Source: Canna indica (lineage: Eukaryota > Streptophyta > Magnoliopsida > Zingiberales > Cannaceae). From it: a stretch of DNA of 64,000 bases. Under the pieces are notes generated by a model that saw only the letters and a list, made by a program, of their open reading frames with translations, was not told where the DNA came from and did no database searches. Both the position numbers and the translations under genes were made by a program. The DNA is taken from positions 42,630,501 through 42,694,500 of the forward strand of contig CP136890.1 of assembly GCA_034359265.1 (NCBI GenBank), read 5' to 3'. Positions 42,642-53,737 of this stretch are shown here, one piece after another; position 1 is the first letter of the stretch, and every line of letters starts with the position of its first letter.

Positions 42642-45223
42642 TGTAATACCCGCAAAAAATATAAATAAAAAAATTTATTTATTTATTTTGGCTTTAGTGG
42701 CAAAGTCGAGATGCGCGTCGGGGCGGGCTAAGAAATCGTCGAAGGGCGCAATCAGTGATATGATACTTATGCATGTGGAAAATTATTTTTTTCATGTCGG
42801 GATGGAAGGTTGGGTCGAGACGAGTTCGAGGGTTCGATCAGAACTCGATTCGGACGAGTATAGACTGATATAAGTGGGTTCATGAATTCACTTAAGTTAA
42901 GGGGTAAAATAGTAATTTCAAATAATAAAAAAATATATACATATAAACCTGGGATGACCATACGGCTCCAAGGATGATAAGCACGCCCACCCCTAGGCAA
43001 GAGGAAGAGGAGGCGCAAGCTTGGGACGGCGGACTTTCGCCGTCGCCAGAATCGCCTCGTCGCGAGGTTGAGGATCTTCTTCCTCCTCGTTCTCCTTCTT
43101 CTCAAGGTGAGTGGCCTTAAGCTTTAGGGACTTTCCCACCTCTACGGCAGCCCCCTTGTGTAGATGATTGTAAATCAAAATCTCTCAAGTCTTTATGGAT
43201 TTTTGGACGATTGGTTGTCTTTCATTGGACGTTGATTGGAGTCTGGAGGTGTGTATGGTGTAGGGCAGCCCTTGAGAGGCTAGGGCTGATTGTAGAGCCC
43301 TACTTGTGGGATTTTGGGACTGTTTTGATGGTCTACTCAAAATTACAGTTTTTCCTCTTTGAGATGATGCTTGTAAACATGAATTTTGATTGGGATTGGG
43401 AGAGAAATCATACTGCCTTCTCTTGATGTAGGCGGCCCTAATATTGGAGGGTAAACCCTCTTTTGTTGGGTCATTGAGAGTGGAGAATAAGAGTGGTAGT
43501 TGGGGATGGCGGGAGCTTGCATTTGATGGCGAAAATCCCCCTTATAGATGGCTACATGAGGTGAAGCGTGGTGCGGCTTGAGCATGCCCACCAAGTGTTT
43601 GGTGAAATGCCACACCTATAGATAGCTTCAGTAAAACTTCATATCAGTATGGAGTATGGAGTGGATGGCCTAAGGGCATTCAAATCTGTCCAGAAATGTA
43701 AATAGGCATGTTTGACACCTAGTTCGGAGGCTTAAAGTCGTCCGTTCGGTATAAAATCTTGGGGATAGATAGTAGGGTATTCTGATATCTTTGACACCAA
43801 ATTTTAGCGAATTCCGAGTTGGTGCGACTAGGTTTATAAAATTTATTTGAGGACAACTCAAAACTGCCAATTTCTGCACATAGCAGAATTTGTGATAAGT
43901 TAAAAGTTTGACACGATATTCGGAGATTGCATCATCATCCTATGACAGTGAATCTTTGCGAAATCCTTGTAGGGTATATGGAAAACCACTCGAATCTGGT
44001 TTGAGGGAAAAAGAATAAGAGTTGGCTTAGTTATGAATTTTCTAAGATAGTAACTCAAGCAGGAAAATCTGCTAGTGAATTGCAGAAATTCTGGGATGAC
44101 ATGTTCGTTACGCCATGTCGTGATCGATCCAACACCCAAAAGACCTGAAACTTTGAGGATAGTTAGTGTGACACAAAAGCTTGTTTATCTTGTGTTTTTG
44201 GTAGACATTTCACTAGCAACTAAGGGTTTAGCAGTGGTAGCAAAAGTGAACCTGATAAGGTTCGAGAAGTGCCAAAATTTGGCTAAGTATGGGAGGACTG
44301 CCTTGACTCCACTTGAGGGTCGAATTACCTTGATGTTTATGTTGTGTGTCTATGATAAATTGTGATATGCATTTCTGTTATTCAACTCGTGGATGGTGAC
44401 GCGTAGTGTAGCGTCAACAAATTCTAAGTTAGAGGCACTTATACTAGTGTTGAGATCTCAAACTCGTTTAGTAATAATGAGTTGATAGAATTCCCTTCTG
44501 GGATGGTTAGATAGTGAATGGTTAAGCACATATGCATGTGGGTTGGTTTCATTTGATTTGAGTGGTGGGGTCGAGGCTAGGAATAGGCCGGACTCGGTGC
44601 GGCCACGCGCGAACCCGTGATATCGGCAGATTGCCACCGAGTAATATCATCAGTGTACATTCTTGTGTATTCCTTATTCTTGTGATGGTACTTGATATTT
44701 GGGCCATTATGGGCCGAATGACTATGGTGCGTCTGAGCATGAGTTTTGTGAATGTATCTTTTACTTTACATGCTATTACACTTTAGAAATTCTATAAGTA
44801 TGATTTATGTTTGTTATGCTTGATGCTCGGGATAGCTTGGCGAGGGCTTGATTCAAGCCACTCACTGAGTTTATTGGATCTCGCATCTCTTTTGTTGTTA
44901 TTTTGCAGATCCTGACTAATAGAGGTACGGTGGTACCCATGTAGCATGGCTGGAGCTGCAGGCTCAGGCAATAGATCTCGTGACGTGTCGAGTCGTAGTC
45001 AAGTAGTAGGAATTACTTATGCATATGGTCATGTGATGGTTGTAGATATGGACCTTACTCACATTTGATTGTTTATATTTTCAGAATAACATTCCTTCAC
45101 ATGTTCATTAGTTTTCACATGTTGCATCATTTATTCCGCATTTTGGGTATGTATGTGTTGGTAGGCTTCGGAGTACGGATGTGTACTCTAGCCGGTCACG
45201 TGACCCTAGATTTGGGGTGTGAC
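42642..45223 (+). repeat. gypsy (chromovirus) solo LTR, TSD AATAC
   Basis: This starts TGTAATACCCGC and ends GGGGTGTGACA, with exact TSD AATAC (42637-42641 and 45224-45228). It is 2582 bp and has no internal region. The end sequence (CCGGTCACGTGACCCTAG...GGTGTGACA) is related to the LTR ends at 48623 and 56232. Small frames inside are not genes. Confidence 0.88.
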
Positions 45224-46153
45224 AAATACCCTAGGGGTGCTCGGCCAAGGTGGAAGAAGAGGATGCCCTCAAGGTGTTCGATGAAATTCTTAAGTGAAGG
45301 GTATAGTTTATCCTGCTATCTATGATTCAATTTGTTTATCAATTTGGATGCCTATAATATTAATGCATGCTTTGATATTAACTCTGTGGTTTTTTTGGAA
45401 ATTTATCATGTGTTTCAAAGATGGGATTTGATCTTGATGGCATGGGGGCTCTTGATATCAATTCTTGATCATAAAAGTTGGTTCTTGATTAAAGATGGTT
45501 GTGCTACTTATTAATCTTGTTTAACAAATATGGTTTTATGAGATTTATCTTAATGATTATAAATCTGATGTAATGGTAAATTAGGTATTTATATTCAGTG
45601 AATTTTTGGATTTTATACCTTATTGTGCTTAAACTCAATTATGCTGAAAACCTCATGCTAAGTTGATGAATCAGGGCTGATTTTAAAATCTTATTTATGA
45701 TGTGCATAGTTTGTTGAATATAGTCGTGTCACCTATTGTTTTGATCAGAAAATATAGTTTGGAAATATAGGACACACTTTGGAGACCAGATTCGGGTTAG
45801 ATACATCAGTTTCGGGCACAATAGTAAGCTAAAACAAAGCCCTAATCTTGGTGACTATAATTTTAATTGCATAATTAAAATTAAGAGAAAGGGCAGCATA
45901 ATCTGTTATAAACCAACAAGTAAAGTTTATGCATGAAGTAAAACCTCACGAGTTTATGACATTACGGGTCTAAGGGTCGAGATCGGGCATTGGGTGTTGT
46001 GGAGTTTTCCCAATAGAGACGTACCTAAGACACCGTAGGAGACACTTCACTTACGTCATGTTGTGTCATATCTTATTGAATGACGGAGATGCTCGGTTAG
46101 GAGCCGGATTGCGGGCAAGGCCCAGAAGGTTGGATGGCTAATTAACAACCTAT
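45224..46153 (+). repeat. gypsy LTR-like DNA, right part
   Basis: This continues the sequence interrupted by the solo LTR (GCTCGGCCAAGGTGG...). Non-coding. Near 46088-46130 it has phrases (GCTCGGTTAGGAGCCGG, GGGCAAGGCCC) reminiscent of the GCCGGACATGG/GGGCAAAGGCCC area of the gypsy LTR at about 47672. It leads into the tandem hairpin array. Confidence 0.45.
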
Positions 46154-46634
46154 GGAACAAGTTCTAACAGGCAAATCCAGATTGTTCCTACGTATCTTAT
46201 GGAATAAGTTCGGACGAGCAAATCCCGATTGTTCCTGAGATTCTATATTTAAAAGAACATGTTCGGATGGGCGAATCTCGATTATTCCTATGTTACCGCT
46301 TTTGGAATAAGTTCGGATGGGTGAATCCCGATTATTCCTACGTTACCTCTTTTGGAATAAGTTCGGATGGACAAATCCTGATTGTTCCTGTGCTTTCTCA
46401 TGGAACAAGTTCGGGCGAGCAAATCCCGATTGTTCCCAAGTTTCTTTCAAGGAATAAGTTCGGACGGGCAAATCTCGATTATTCCTGTGATATCATAAAG
46501 GGACAAGTTCAGACGAGCGAATCCCGATTGTTCCTTCGGGTCTCGTAGAGCAAGTTCGGACGGGCGAATCCCAATTGCTCCCGAGTTTATTTATATTAGG
46601 ATAAGTTTAAATGGGCCAATCCCGATTATCCTAG
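46154..46634. repeat. ten-unit tandem array of imperfect hairpins (47-54 bp period)
   Basis: Units start at 46154, 46201, 46255, 46304, 46354, 46402, 46451, 46500, 46548 and 46598. Each reads roughly GGAAYAAGTTCGGACGGGC, then GAATCCCGATTRTTCC, then a 12-15 bp variable spacer. The two ends of each unit are inverted repeats (GGAATAA with TTATTCC), with an inner TCGG/CCGA pairing, so each unit can fold into a stem-loop. Paired changes occur: GGAACAA/TTGTTCC, GAGCAA/TTGCTC and AGGATAA/TTATCCT. It lies in gypsy LTR-like DNA upstream of the Tekay-type element. Function unknown. Confidence 0.85.
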
Positions 46635-46815
46635 TATATTTGTTGCCTTAGGGCATGGTAGGCTTAGGCATGTTGTACTTCACTGTTAGAGTGTTGGTTG
46701 CCTGTGGGCATGTGGTGGTCAGATGGTTTGTTAGCTAGTCACTCCCTTGTGACCTTTCCTGTTTGAGTCAGGAGTTTTGTTTTATGTTACATATCTATGT
46801 TTTGCTTTATGTTTC

Positions 46816-48623
46816 ATACCACTGTTTCGATGTAGCCCTTTGAACTCCTCACGTAAAATGAAGCATGCCCCTTCTAAAGCCCCTTGAAGTGGCCGAATAA
46901 ACCCTAAGATTTATGAAGAGGGTTCGGCCAAGGATGAGGGGAAGAGTAAGTTGATCATTGCTATTTAAGAAGTATGTGGAATTGAAGAGACAAAGTATAG
47001 CTAAAGTCTCTTCCATCCTTCTCTACCCAAGGACCTTGGCCGAGCAAGGTTTCCCTTGCTCATGATTTAGCCAAGGTTGGGGAGAGGAGGAGAAACTTGC
47101 CTTAGATGGAAATTTCATGATCTTAGGGATCACACATAGGGATATGATAATACTTAGGAAGAACACCAAACTTAGCAAGTAGCTAAATTGATTTGAATTG
47201 TAGAAATTCTAGATTGTAACCATACTTAGCATTTGATCCTTAAACTTGGATGTTGACAATGTTACTATGTTTTATAATTCATACATGTTATTTAAATTTA
47301 TTACTACCTTGTCATGCTAGATAGTTGCTCCTTATTGTGCTAAAATTCCTAAGGTAGTATAAGAATTGTTAGGTATGTGCATTATGATTATATATGATGA
47401 ATGATGTAATATATGAGCAATTTTCTTTAGATTAAGCATGCTTCGCTAAATGATCTTGGATGGTATTCCAAGGTTGACTCATGGAAATTCTCACCTAAGA
47501 CAGGGTAAATGGCTAGGTAACATGTAAGGTGTCACTAGATGTTCATAGCACAATTATGGAAACTTAGATATGAGACGATAGCACTTCTATGACTGCTTGT
47601 ATATTTTTGGAAACTTAGAAATTGTAGGTGCACATATACTAAAAGGGGTGGCATGAATTAATGACCCAGTAGCCGGACATGGCTAGATACGGGCAAAGGC
47701 CCGAAGTATGTATATATGGAAACCCTAGGATATTGGTTGTGTAATGTGCTTGAGATGGTTCGCAGAGGAGCGAGGAGATTGGAAATGACCAATCCTCAGC
47801 TCGGCCAGTTTGGGTCTAGAGTTGCGCCAGCGGGCCGGCTAGGTGTCAGACCCCAGTTGGGTGGGACAAGCTATCCTTACCCCAGACGGTGTTCGAAGAG
47901 TAGTGGACCATCCTAGTTGACGGTCCGGCATTGTTTGCTTGCATCTTGAGATGATGTGGCCGATGGCCAGGATGGTACTACCGGGTATGGTAGTGATGGC
48001 TGTAGCCATGATATATTTTTCTATGAGCAGGCCCAAGGGCAGGATGCTAGAGGATTGATAAGCCAAGTGGCAGGTTCTCATGTACAGAAAGTACTGATGG
48101 ATCCGTTGAGGGTCTGTAGTTGCATTAGAGACACACTTTACCTCCTTGTGCATTCATTTATTGCCTTGTAATAATTATATATGCATGACTGAGGCTTATG
48201 TGGAGGTTCAATTGAGCCACTCACTGAGTCCCAACTGGACTCACAGTTTATTTCTATTTTTGCAGAGCATGAGCAGTAGTTTGGTGTCGACATGGTGCAG
48301 CTGGAGGGCAGAGGCGGTGCCAAATCTCGTAGCGACGTCCATGAATCTTAGACTAGTCCTAGTTATGTTGGATTTATTTCTGCACTGACGGTTGTAATTG
48401 AAAAGAATTGCAAAAATGTGATATTTGACCATTTGGATTTGATGTTGATGTTTCTTCTTGTTTTGAAACACTTATACTTTGTGACTTGCAAACTTGTTTT
48501 ATAAAGTATGTTAAGTTTCTTTCAGTCGATGTGTTTTGGTTTCTTGATGTCAGTGTAGATAGTAGGCTACAGGGCAAGATGTGGGCCCTGGCCGGTCATA
48601 CTACCCTCAGTCGGGGTGTGACA
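46816..48623 (+). repeat. gypsy 5' LTR, 3' 1.8 kb only
   Basis: This matches 54454-56232 of the 3' LTR from the phrase ATACCACTGTTTCGATGTAG to the end GTCGGGGTGTGACA. By eye the two differ by only a few percent plus small indels (for example, about 30 bp around 48120 absent from the 3' copy). To the left of 46816 the sequence no longer matches the 3' LTR, so the first about 700 bp of this LTR is missing or replaced. Confidence 0.85.
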
Positions 48624-48627
48624 AAGT

Positions 48628-48639
48628 TGGTATCAAAGC
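48628..48639 (+). other. gypsy primer binding site
   Basis: TGGTATCAAAGC lies four bases after the 5' LTR end. It is the initiator tRNA-Met-type PBS used by plant chromoviruses and differs at one base from the copia PBS in this window. Confidence 0.9.
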
Positions 48640-48839
48640 ACTAGGTTAGGTCTTGTCTATGACTCAGTGTTGGGTACCGTATGAGGCATATGCTAGCGTG
48701 CCAACTTACGGTATAGTTATGCTACGAGATTGGGCGACCACTCCTGCACTCAGCGCACCATCTGGTTAGTAGTTTAAAGAGCTTGTGTTAATAATTTCTT
48801 ATATGTCATGCAACTTCCTTTCTTCCTTGTGATAGTGAA

Positions 48840-50060
48840 ATGGATGCTCGAAATGCTGCTTTGAGCGGCAGTGGTAGTAACTCGACGGAACGTCGAGGCC
48901 GAGGCTGGACCCGGGGCAGAGATAGAGAACTATCTGAGGGATAGGGGCAAGAGTCAGTGGTTGATCTACTACAGGCTCAAGTGAACCAATTGATTGAGGC
49001 GCTCCATAAGGAGAAGGAACTGAGATAGCAGTTGCAACAGCAATCCCAACAGCCACCGCCACAGCTAGTGCCCGTGGTTTCAGTGGTACCGGAAGTGGCA
49101 AAGGTGGTAGCACCAGTGGTCAGAACCCCAACTTATGCAAATTTTGTCACCCTGAAGCCGCCAGAGTTCACTGGGATAGATCGTCAGGTAGAAGTGACGG
49201 AATTTCTGGGTGATTGCTACGAGCTATGCATGGAACTGGGATGTTCACCAGAGGCGGCTACTCGTATGATCGATCTTCAGATAAGGGGATCGGCAAAGGT
49301 CTGGTTGCAAACTTGGAAGCCCGCAGGGCAGCTGGCGCACCACCTCCCACATGGGAGGAATTTCGGGCGGCTGTGGAAGAGCAGTACTTACCCATGAGTG
49401 TCCGTGACAAGCGCGCTTGTGATTTGAGATGTTGCGCCAAGCTGGAGGCATGACAGTGTTAGAGTATGAGATGGAGTTTAATCATCTCTCCAAGTACCAT
49501 CCCACCCTAGTGGCGACAGAGACCACCAGGGTCAAGAGGTTTGTGGCAGGATTGAGGCCACAAATTGGCAGGCTTATTCATTTCACCAAGGAATCTACAC
49601 TGGCTCGGGTAGTGGATGAATCCCTGCGGAAAGAAGCTTTGGTGCCATTCGAGAGAAATGACAGGCCAACTAAGAAGAAGTTTTGGTCACATGGTTCTGG
49701 TAGTCGACCTTGGCACTCTACGGGGCAATGCCCACAGCAGATCAACAGCAAAGCCGGGGGCAGAATGGCGATCGGGGCCATGGGGGCCAAGGGACCGGGA
49801 CAGTGAGGCCGGTAGTGTCAGGAGGTGGTTCTTAGAGATCTGAGGCACCGTAGTGTGGCTGCTGCAGTCGGAGGCACTAAGGGTCCTGCCTTAACCGCAC
49901 TAATGCTTGCTTCAAGTGCGATCGAGTCGGATATTTCAAGAAGGACTACCCTGAGGGAACTGGTCAGAAGCCTGAGCAGTCAAGGGGTAAAGCACCTATG
50001 TTAGTAGGGTTAGTAGCACCGAGAGGGCAGACTCAGAATAAGGGGTTGTAGACCAGTCAT
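48840..50060 (+). pseudogene. gypsy gag
   Basis: The start is ATG 48840 (MDARNAALSG), about 200 bases after the PBS. Two early stops (near 48942 and 49027) lead to the capsid frame TPTYANFVTLKPPEFTG and EVTEFLGDCYELCMELGCS. A frame shift near 49310 leads to PPTWEEFRAAVEEQYLP, then another to EYEMEFNHLSKYHP and ETTRVKRFVAGLRPQI, the retrotransposon gag domain. A degenerate nucleocapsid knuckle (CFKCDRVGYFKKDY, His and last Cys both replaced by Tyr) is at about 49910-49955. It cannot make an intact protein. Confidence 0.85.
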
Positions 50061-50090
50061 TCAAAGAGGCCGTCTGCGCGGGTTTATCCT

Positions 50091-50543
50091 ATGAACCGTG
50101 ATGGGGCAGAGGCTTCCACAGCAGTGGTGATAGGTACTGTTTTAGTATGTTCGTCTGCTGCATATGTATTATTTGATTCGGGTGCCACGCTCTCATTTGT
50201 GTCTGCCATATTTGTTGCAAAGCTGCCAATGGCACCCTCTATGCTTGATGGGCCATTGATGGTACCAACGCCTACGGGCGATGCAATCTTAGCAACCTCA
50301 ATTTATCAAGGGTGTGAAGCGCTCATATGCGGCCATGTGTTGAGTGCGGATTTGAAACTCCTACCCACTCTTGAGCTTGATGTGATCCTTGGCATGGACT
50401 GGTTGGCAAAGCATTTTGGAATGTTGGACTGTAGAGCCAAATCAGTGATATTTAATAAGCCTGGGTTGTCGCAGTTCATCTTCCAAGGGGAGGGAGGTAG
50501 CAAGCCGATAGGGGTCATCTCAGCCCTAAAGGCTCGCAAATAG
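50091..50543 (+). pseudogene. gypsy aspartic protease domain
   Basis: A 150-residue open stretch. YVLFDSGATLSFVSA (residues about 25-39) holds the catalytic Asp in the DSGA motif of retropepsins. LELDVILGMDWLAKH (about 94-108) is the second conserved block, with the Ile-Leu-Gly-Met turn. It would cleave the gag-pol polyprotein. The domain looks intact, but it lies between broken gag and broken RT, so any protein would need to start internally. Confidence 0.88.
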
Positions 50544-50599
50544 CTTAGGGGCGGCTATAAATCCTTCCTGGCCTTTGTAGTTGCGGTCGAGGAGGAAGG

Positions 50600-51574
50600 G
50601 GGTGAAGCAAAGCATGTCAGCGGAACCCCCCGTGGTCTGTGAATATCCTGATGTGTTTTCCGAGGAATTGCCAGGATTGCCGCCCAGAAAGGGAGGTCGA
50701 TTTTTGCATTGATCTGCAGCCCGGGGTGAAACCAATTTCCATTCCCCCTTACAGGTTGGCATCGGCCGAACTCAGAGAGCTAAAGGTGCAATTGCAGCAA
50801 ATGCTAGGCCTGGGGTTCATCCAGCTGAGTGTGTCACCCTGGGGTGCCTCGGTTCTCTTCGTGAAGAAGAAGGATAGGTCAATGCGCATGTGCATTGATT
50901 ATAGACTGCTGAACAAGGTGACTGTTAAGAACTGCTACCCACTACCGAGGATAGATGATCTGTTTGACCAGCTACAGGGGGCTCAATGGTTCTCAAAGAC
51001 AGATCTGAGGTCCGGATACCATTAGTTGAGAATCCAGGACTGCATTGTTCCAATGACGGCCTTTAGGACTCGCTATGGTCACTATGAATTCCTAGTGATG
51101 TCCTTTGGTCTAACCAATGCACCTGCTGCCTTCATGGACCTAATGAACTGGGTATTTAAAGAGTATTTGGACAGCTTTGTGATCATCTTCATTGACGATA
51201 TTTTGGTTTACTCTAAGAGTGAGGAAGAGCACTCTAAGCACGTGAGAATGGTCCTAGAAACCCTCAGAGAGCACCGCTTGTTTGCCCAATTTTCCAAGTG
51301 TGAATTTTGGTTGGAAAGTGTAGGGTTCTTGGGCCATGTAGTGTCCAAGGAAGGAATAAGGGTAGATCCCACCAAGATTGAAGTGGTTCAGATTTGGAAG
51401 TGGCCGACTAGTGTGACCGAGGTCCGCAGTTTTCTTGGGTTGGCCGACTATTACCGAAAGTTTGTGGAGAATTTCTCCAAAATTACAACCCTTCTATCTC
51501 AGTTGACCCAGAAGAAGGTCAGATTCATTTGAGATGACAAATGCGAGGCGAGCTTTCAAAAGCTGAAGGCATGT
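50600..51574 (+). pseudogene. gypsy reverse transcriptase
   Basis: The RT begins around [19 protein letters not shown] (about 50730) and runs through [40 protein letters not shown] and [11 protein letters not shown] to a TAG stop at 51023-51025, where the family has Gln. It resumes with [20 protein letters not shown] and [13 protein letters not shown], the FIDD form of the catalytic YxDD box. It then reads [17 protein letters not shown] and [19 protein letters not shown] to a TGA at 51530-51532, where a Trp is expected. Both stops fit single G-to-A or C-to-T changes. The polymerase is otherwise complete. Confidence 0.9.
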
Positions 51575-52140
51575 TTGACATCTGCACCCGTGTTGGCTGT
51601 ACCTTCCGGCTCAGGAGGGTTTGTGGTTTTCTGTGATGCCTCTCGGGTTGGTCTGGGCTGTGTCTTGATGCAGTATGGCGGAGTGATTGCTTATGTGTCT
51701 CGCCAGTTGAAAGTTCATGAGAAGAACTATCTGACGCATGACCTAGAATTATCGACAGTGGTCTTTGCACTGAAGCTTTGGAGGCACTACTTGTACGGGG
51801 ATACTTGCGAAATCTACACAGATCACAAGAGTCTCCAGTACTTGCTTACCAAAAAGGAGCTGAACCTCAGGCAGAGGAGGTGGCTAGAGCTCCTAAAGGA
51901 CTATGATTGCACCATTATGTATCATCCGGGGAAAGCAAATGTGGTAGCAGATGCGCTAAGCAAAAAATCAATGGGCAGTTTGGCTCATTTGGAAATTAAG
52001 CGGAGGCCTCTAGCTCGAGAGTTGGCTTTATGCCTACATGGGGGTGCAACCTTATCAGTGTCAGCTTCAGGTGCCCTGATGGCCCATCTGCAGGTACAGT
52101 CCACGCTGGTGGACATGCAGTTTGGCCCATTTGGAAGCTA
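51575..52140 (+). pseudogene. gypsy RNase H domain
   Basis: The frame reads [20 protein letters not shown], with a catalytic Asp in CDAS. It continues with [59 protein letters not shown] and [15 protein letters not shown]. This is the RT-associated gypsy RNase H (RNase_H-like/RT_RNaseH) with its connection to integrase. The end is scrambled: a 142-bp tandem duplication (51977-52118 and 52119-52260) shifts the frame and adds a stop at 52139. Confidence 0.9.
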
Positions 52141-52260
52141 AGAGGAGGCCTCTAGCTCGAGAGTTGGCTTTATGCCTAGATTGAGGTGCAACCTTATCAG
52201 TGTCAGCTTCAGGTGCCCTGATGGCCCATCTGCATGTACAGTCCACGCTGGTGGACATGC
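51977..52260 (+). repeat. 142-bp tandem duplication in gypsy pol
   Basis: AGTTTGGCTCATTTGGAA at 51977 and AGTTTGGCCCATTTGGAA at 52119 begin two head-to-tail copies. Both contain CCTCTAGCTCGAGAGTTGGC and CAGTCCACGCTGGTGGACAT. Period 142, not a multiple of three, so the duplication alone breaks the pol frame. The copies differ at several bases. Confidence 0.9.
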
Positions 52261-53735
52261 TGCGTGCTGCGCAGGGGGAATATGCCTTTTGTGCACTGAC
52301 CAAGGACCTGGTACAAACAGGTGATGCAGAGAACGATTTCAGATTAGACTCAGAAGGTGTGCTAAGGTTTAGAGACCGGATAGTAGTACCAGACATGGCT
52401 AAGGAGCGCAAGCAAGTATTGGAACTGGGTCATCGCTCCACTTACACGATGCATCCAGGGGCCACCAAGATGTACCGGGACTTAAGGCAGCATTACTGGT
52501 GGAAGGGCATGAAAAGAGAGGTGGCAGAATTTATTTCTAAATGTCTAGTCTGTCAGCAGGTGAAAGCCGAACACCTTAACCCCGTGGGGCTCCTGCAAAA
52601 TCTCGAAGTGCCCGAGTGGAAGTGGGAGAAAATCACCATGGATCTAGTGAGTGGATTGCCTAAGTCAAAAGGCAGTTTTGAATCCATTTGGGTGGTGGTG
52701 GATCGGTTAACCAAGACCGCGCACTTTATACCAGTGAAAACTACTTTCTCTGCGGAGCAGTATGCCCGACTGTTTTTGGATAGAATTACGGTATATCATG
52801 GTACCCCGGTGATGATTATATCCGACCACGGTACCCAGTTCACAGCCCGATTTTGGCAGTCCTTCCAGGAAGCTTTGGGTACTCAGGTGCGTTTCAATAC
52901 AGCCTTCCATCCACAGACTGACGGACAGTCGGAGAGGACCATCCAAACTTTGGAGGACATGATGAGGGCGTGCGTCCTGGATATGGCAGATGGCTGAGAG
53001 AGGCACCTACCATTGATCGAATTCGCCTATAACAACAGCTATCACAGTAGCATTGGCATGGCTCCTTTTGAGGCCTTGTATGGGCGGCGGTGCAGGTCCC
53101 CGGTGGGCTAGTTTGAGGCAAGGGAATCACTCATGGTAGGCCCCGACCTGGTTGAGGAAGCGGTAGAAAAAGTAAAGGTCATTAAGGAAAGATTGCTGGC
53201 GGTTCAAAGTCGACAGAAAATATATGCCGATAGAAAGGCCAGGGAATTGGAATTTGCAGAGGGTGACTTAGTATTCCTGAAAGTCTCTCCTATGAAAGGG
53301 GTGGTACAGTTTGGGAAGAAGGGGAAACTGAGCCCTAGATACATTGGGCCTTTTCCCGTTCTCAAGCGGAGGGGCGAAGTGGCCTATGAGCTGGCATTGC
53401 CTCCTAGCCTGAGCAAAGTGCACCTGGTATTCCATGTATCCATGTTGCGAAAGTATGTAAAAGATGATTCGCATGTGATCGAGCCCTCATCTATCGAGAT
53501 AGATTCAGCCATCTCATTTGAGGAGAGGCCGGTGGAGATTCTTGACCACCAGATTAGGAAGCTAAGGTCCAAAAAATTCCCCTGGTAAAGGTCAGATGAG
53601 AGCACCATTTCGGGCAAGAGGCCACATAGGAGGTAGAGCAGGACATGAGAGAGCGCTACCCTTCCTTGTTCGAGGAGCAGGTAAGTCCTTGTTATTTAAG
53701 TAAATTCGAGGACAAATTTCCCTTAAGGGGGGAAG
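52200..53735 (+). pseudogene. gypsy integrase with chromodomain-like tail
   Basis: HHCC zinc finger: LGHRSTYTMHPGATKMYRDL...KCLVCQQVK (about 52425-52565). Catalytic core: first Asp in TMDLVSGLPKSKG, second Asp in IISDHGTQFTARFW, Glu in DGQSERTIQTLEDM. A TGA at 52995-52997 and a TAG near 53109 interrupt at expected Trp positions. The frame resumes with RQKIYADRKARELEFAEGDL, VFLKVSPMKGV and LPPSLSKVHLVFHVSMLRKY. It ends in ILDHQIRKLRSKKFPW, then, after a frameshift, KVR-stop-EHHFGQEAT-stop-EVEQDMRERYP. Compared with 34813-35199, the last two stops (53597, 53627) replace Trp. The tail is the chromodomain-like region thought to guide integration to chromatin. Confidence 0.9.
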
Positions 53736-53737
53736 GT
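53724..53737 (+). other. gypsy polypurine tract
   Basis: AAGGGGGGAAGGT lies immediately before the 3' LTR start TGTAAGACCC. It is the primer site for plus-strand DNA synthesis and fixes the LTR boundary. Confidence 0.9.

Noticed and set aside
46154..46634. CRISPR-like appearance of the tandem array (repeat plus variable spacer)
   Set aside because: The repeats are diverged hairpins with spacers of only 12-15 bp inside plant LTR-like DNA, with no cas genes. It is a minisatellite-type array, not CRISPR.
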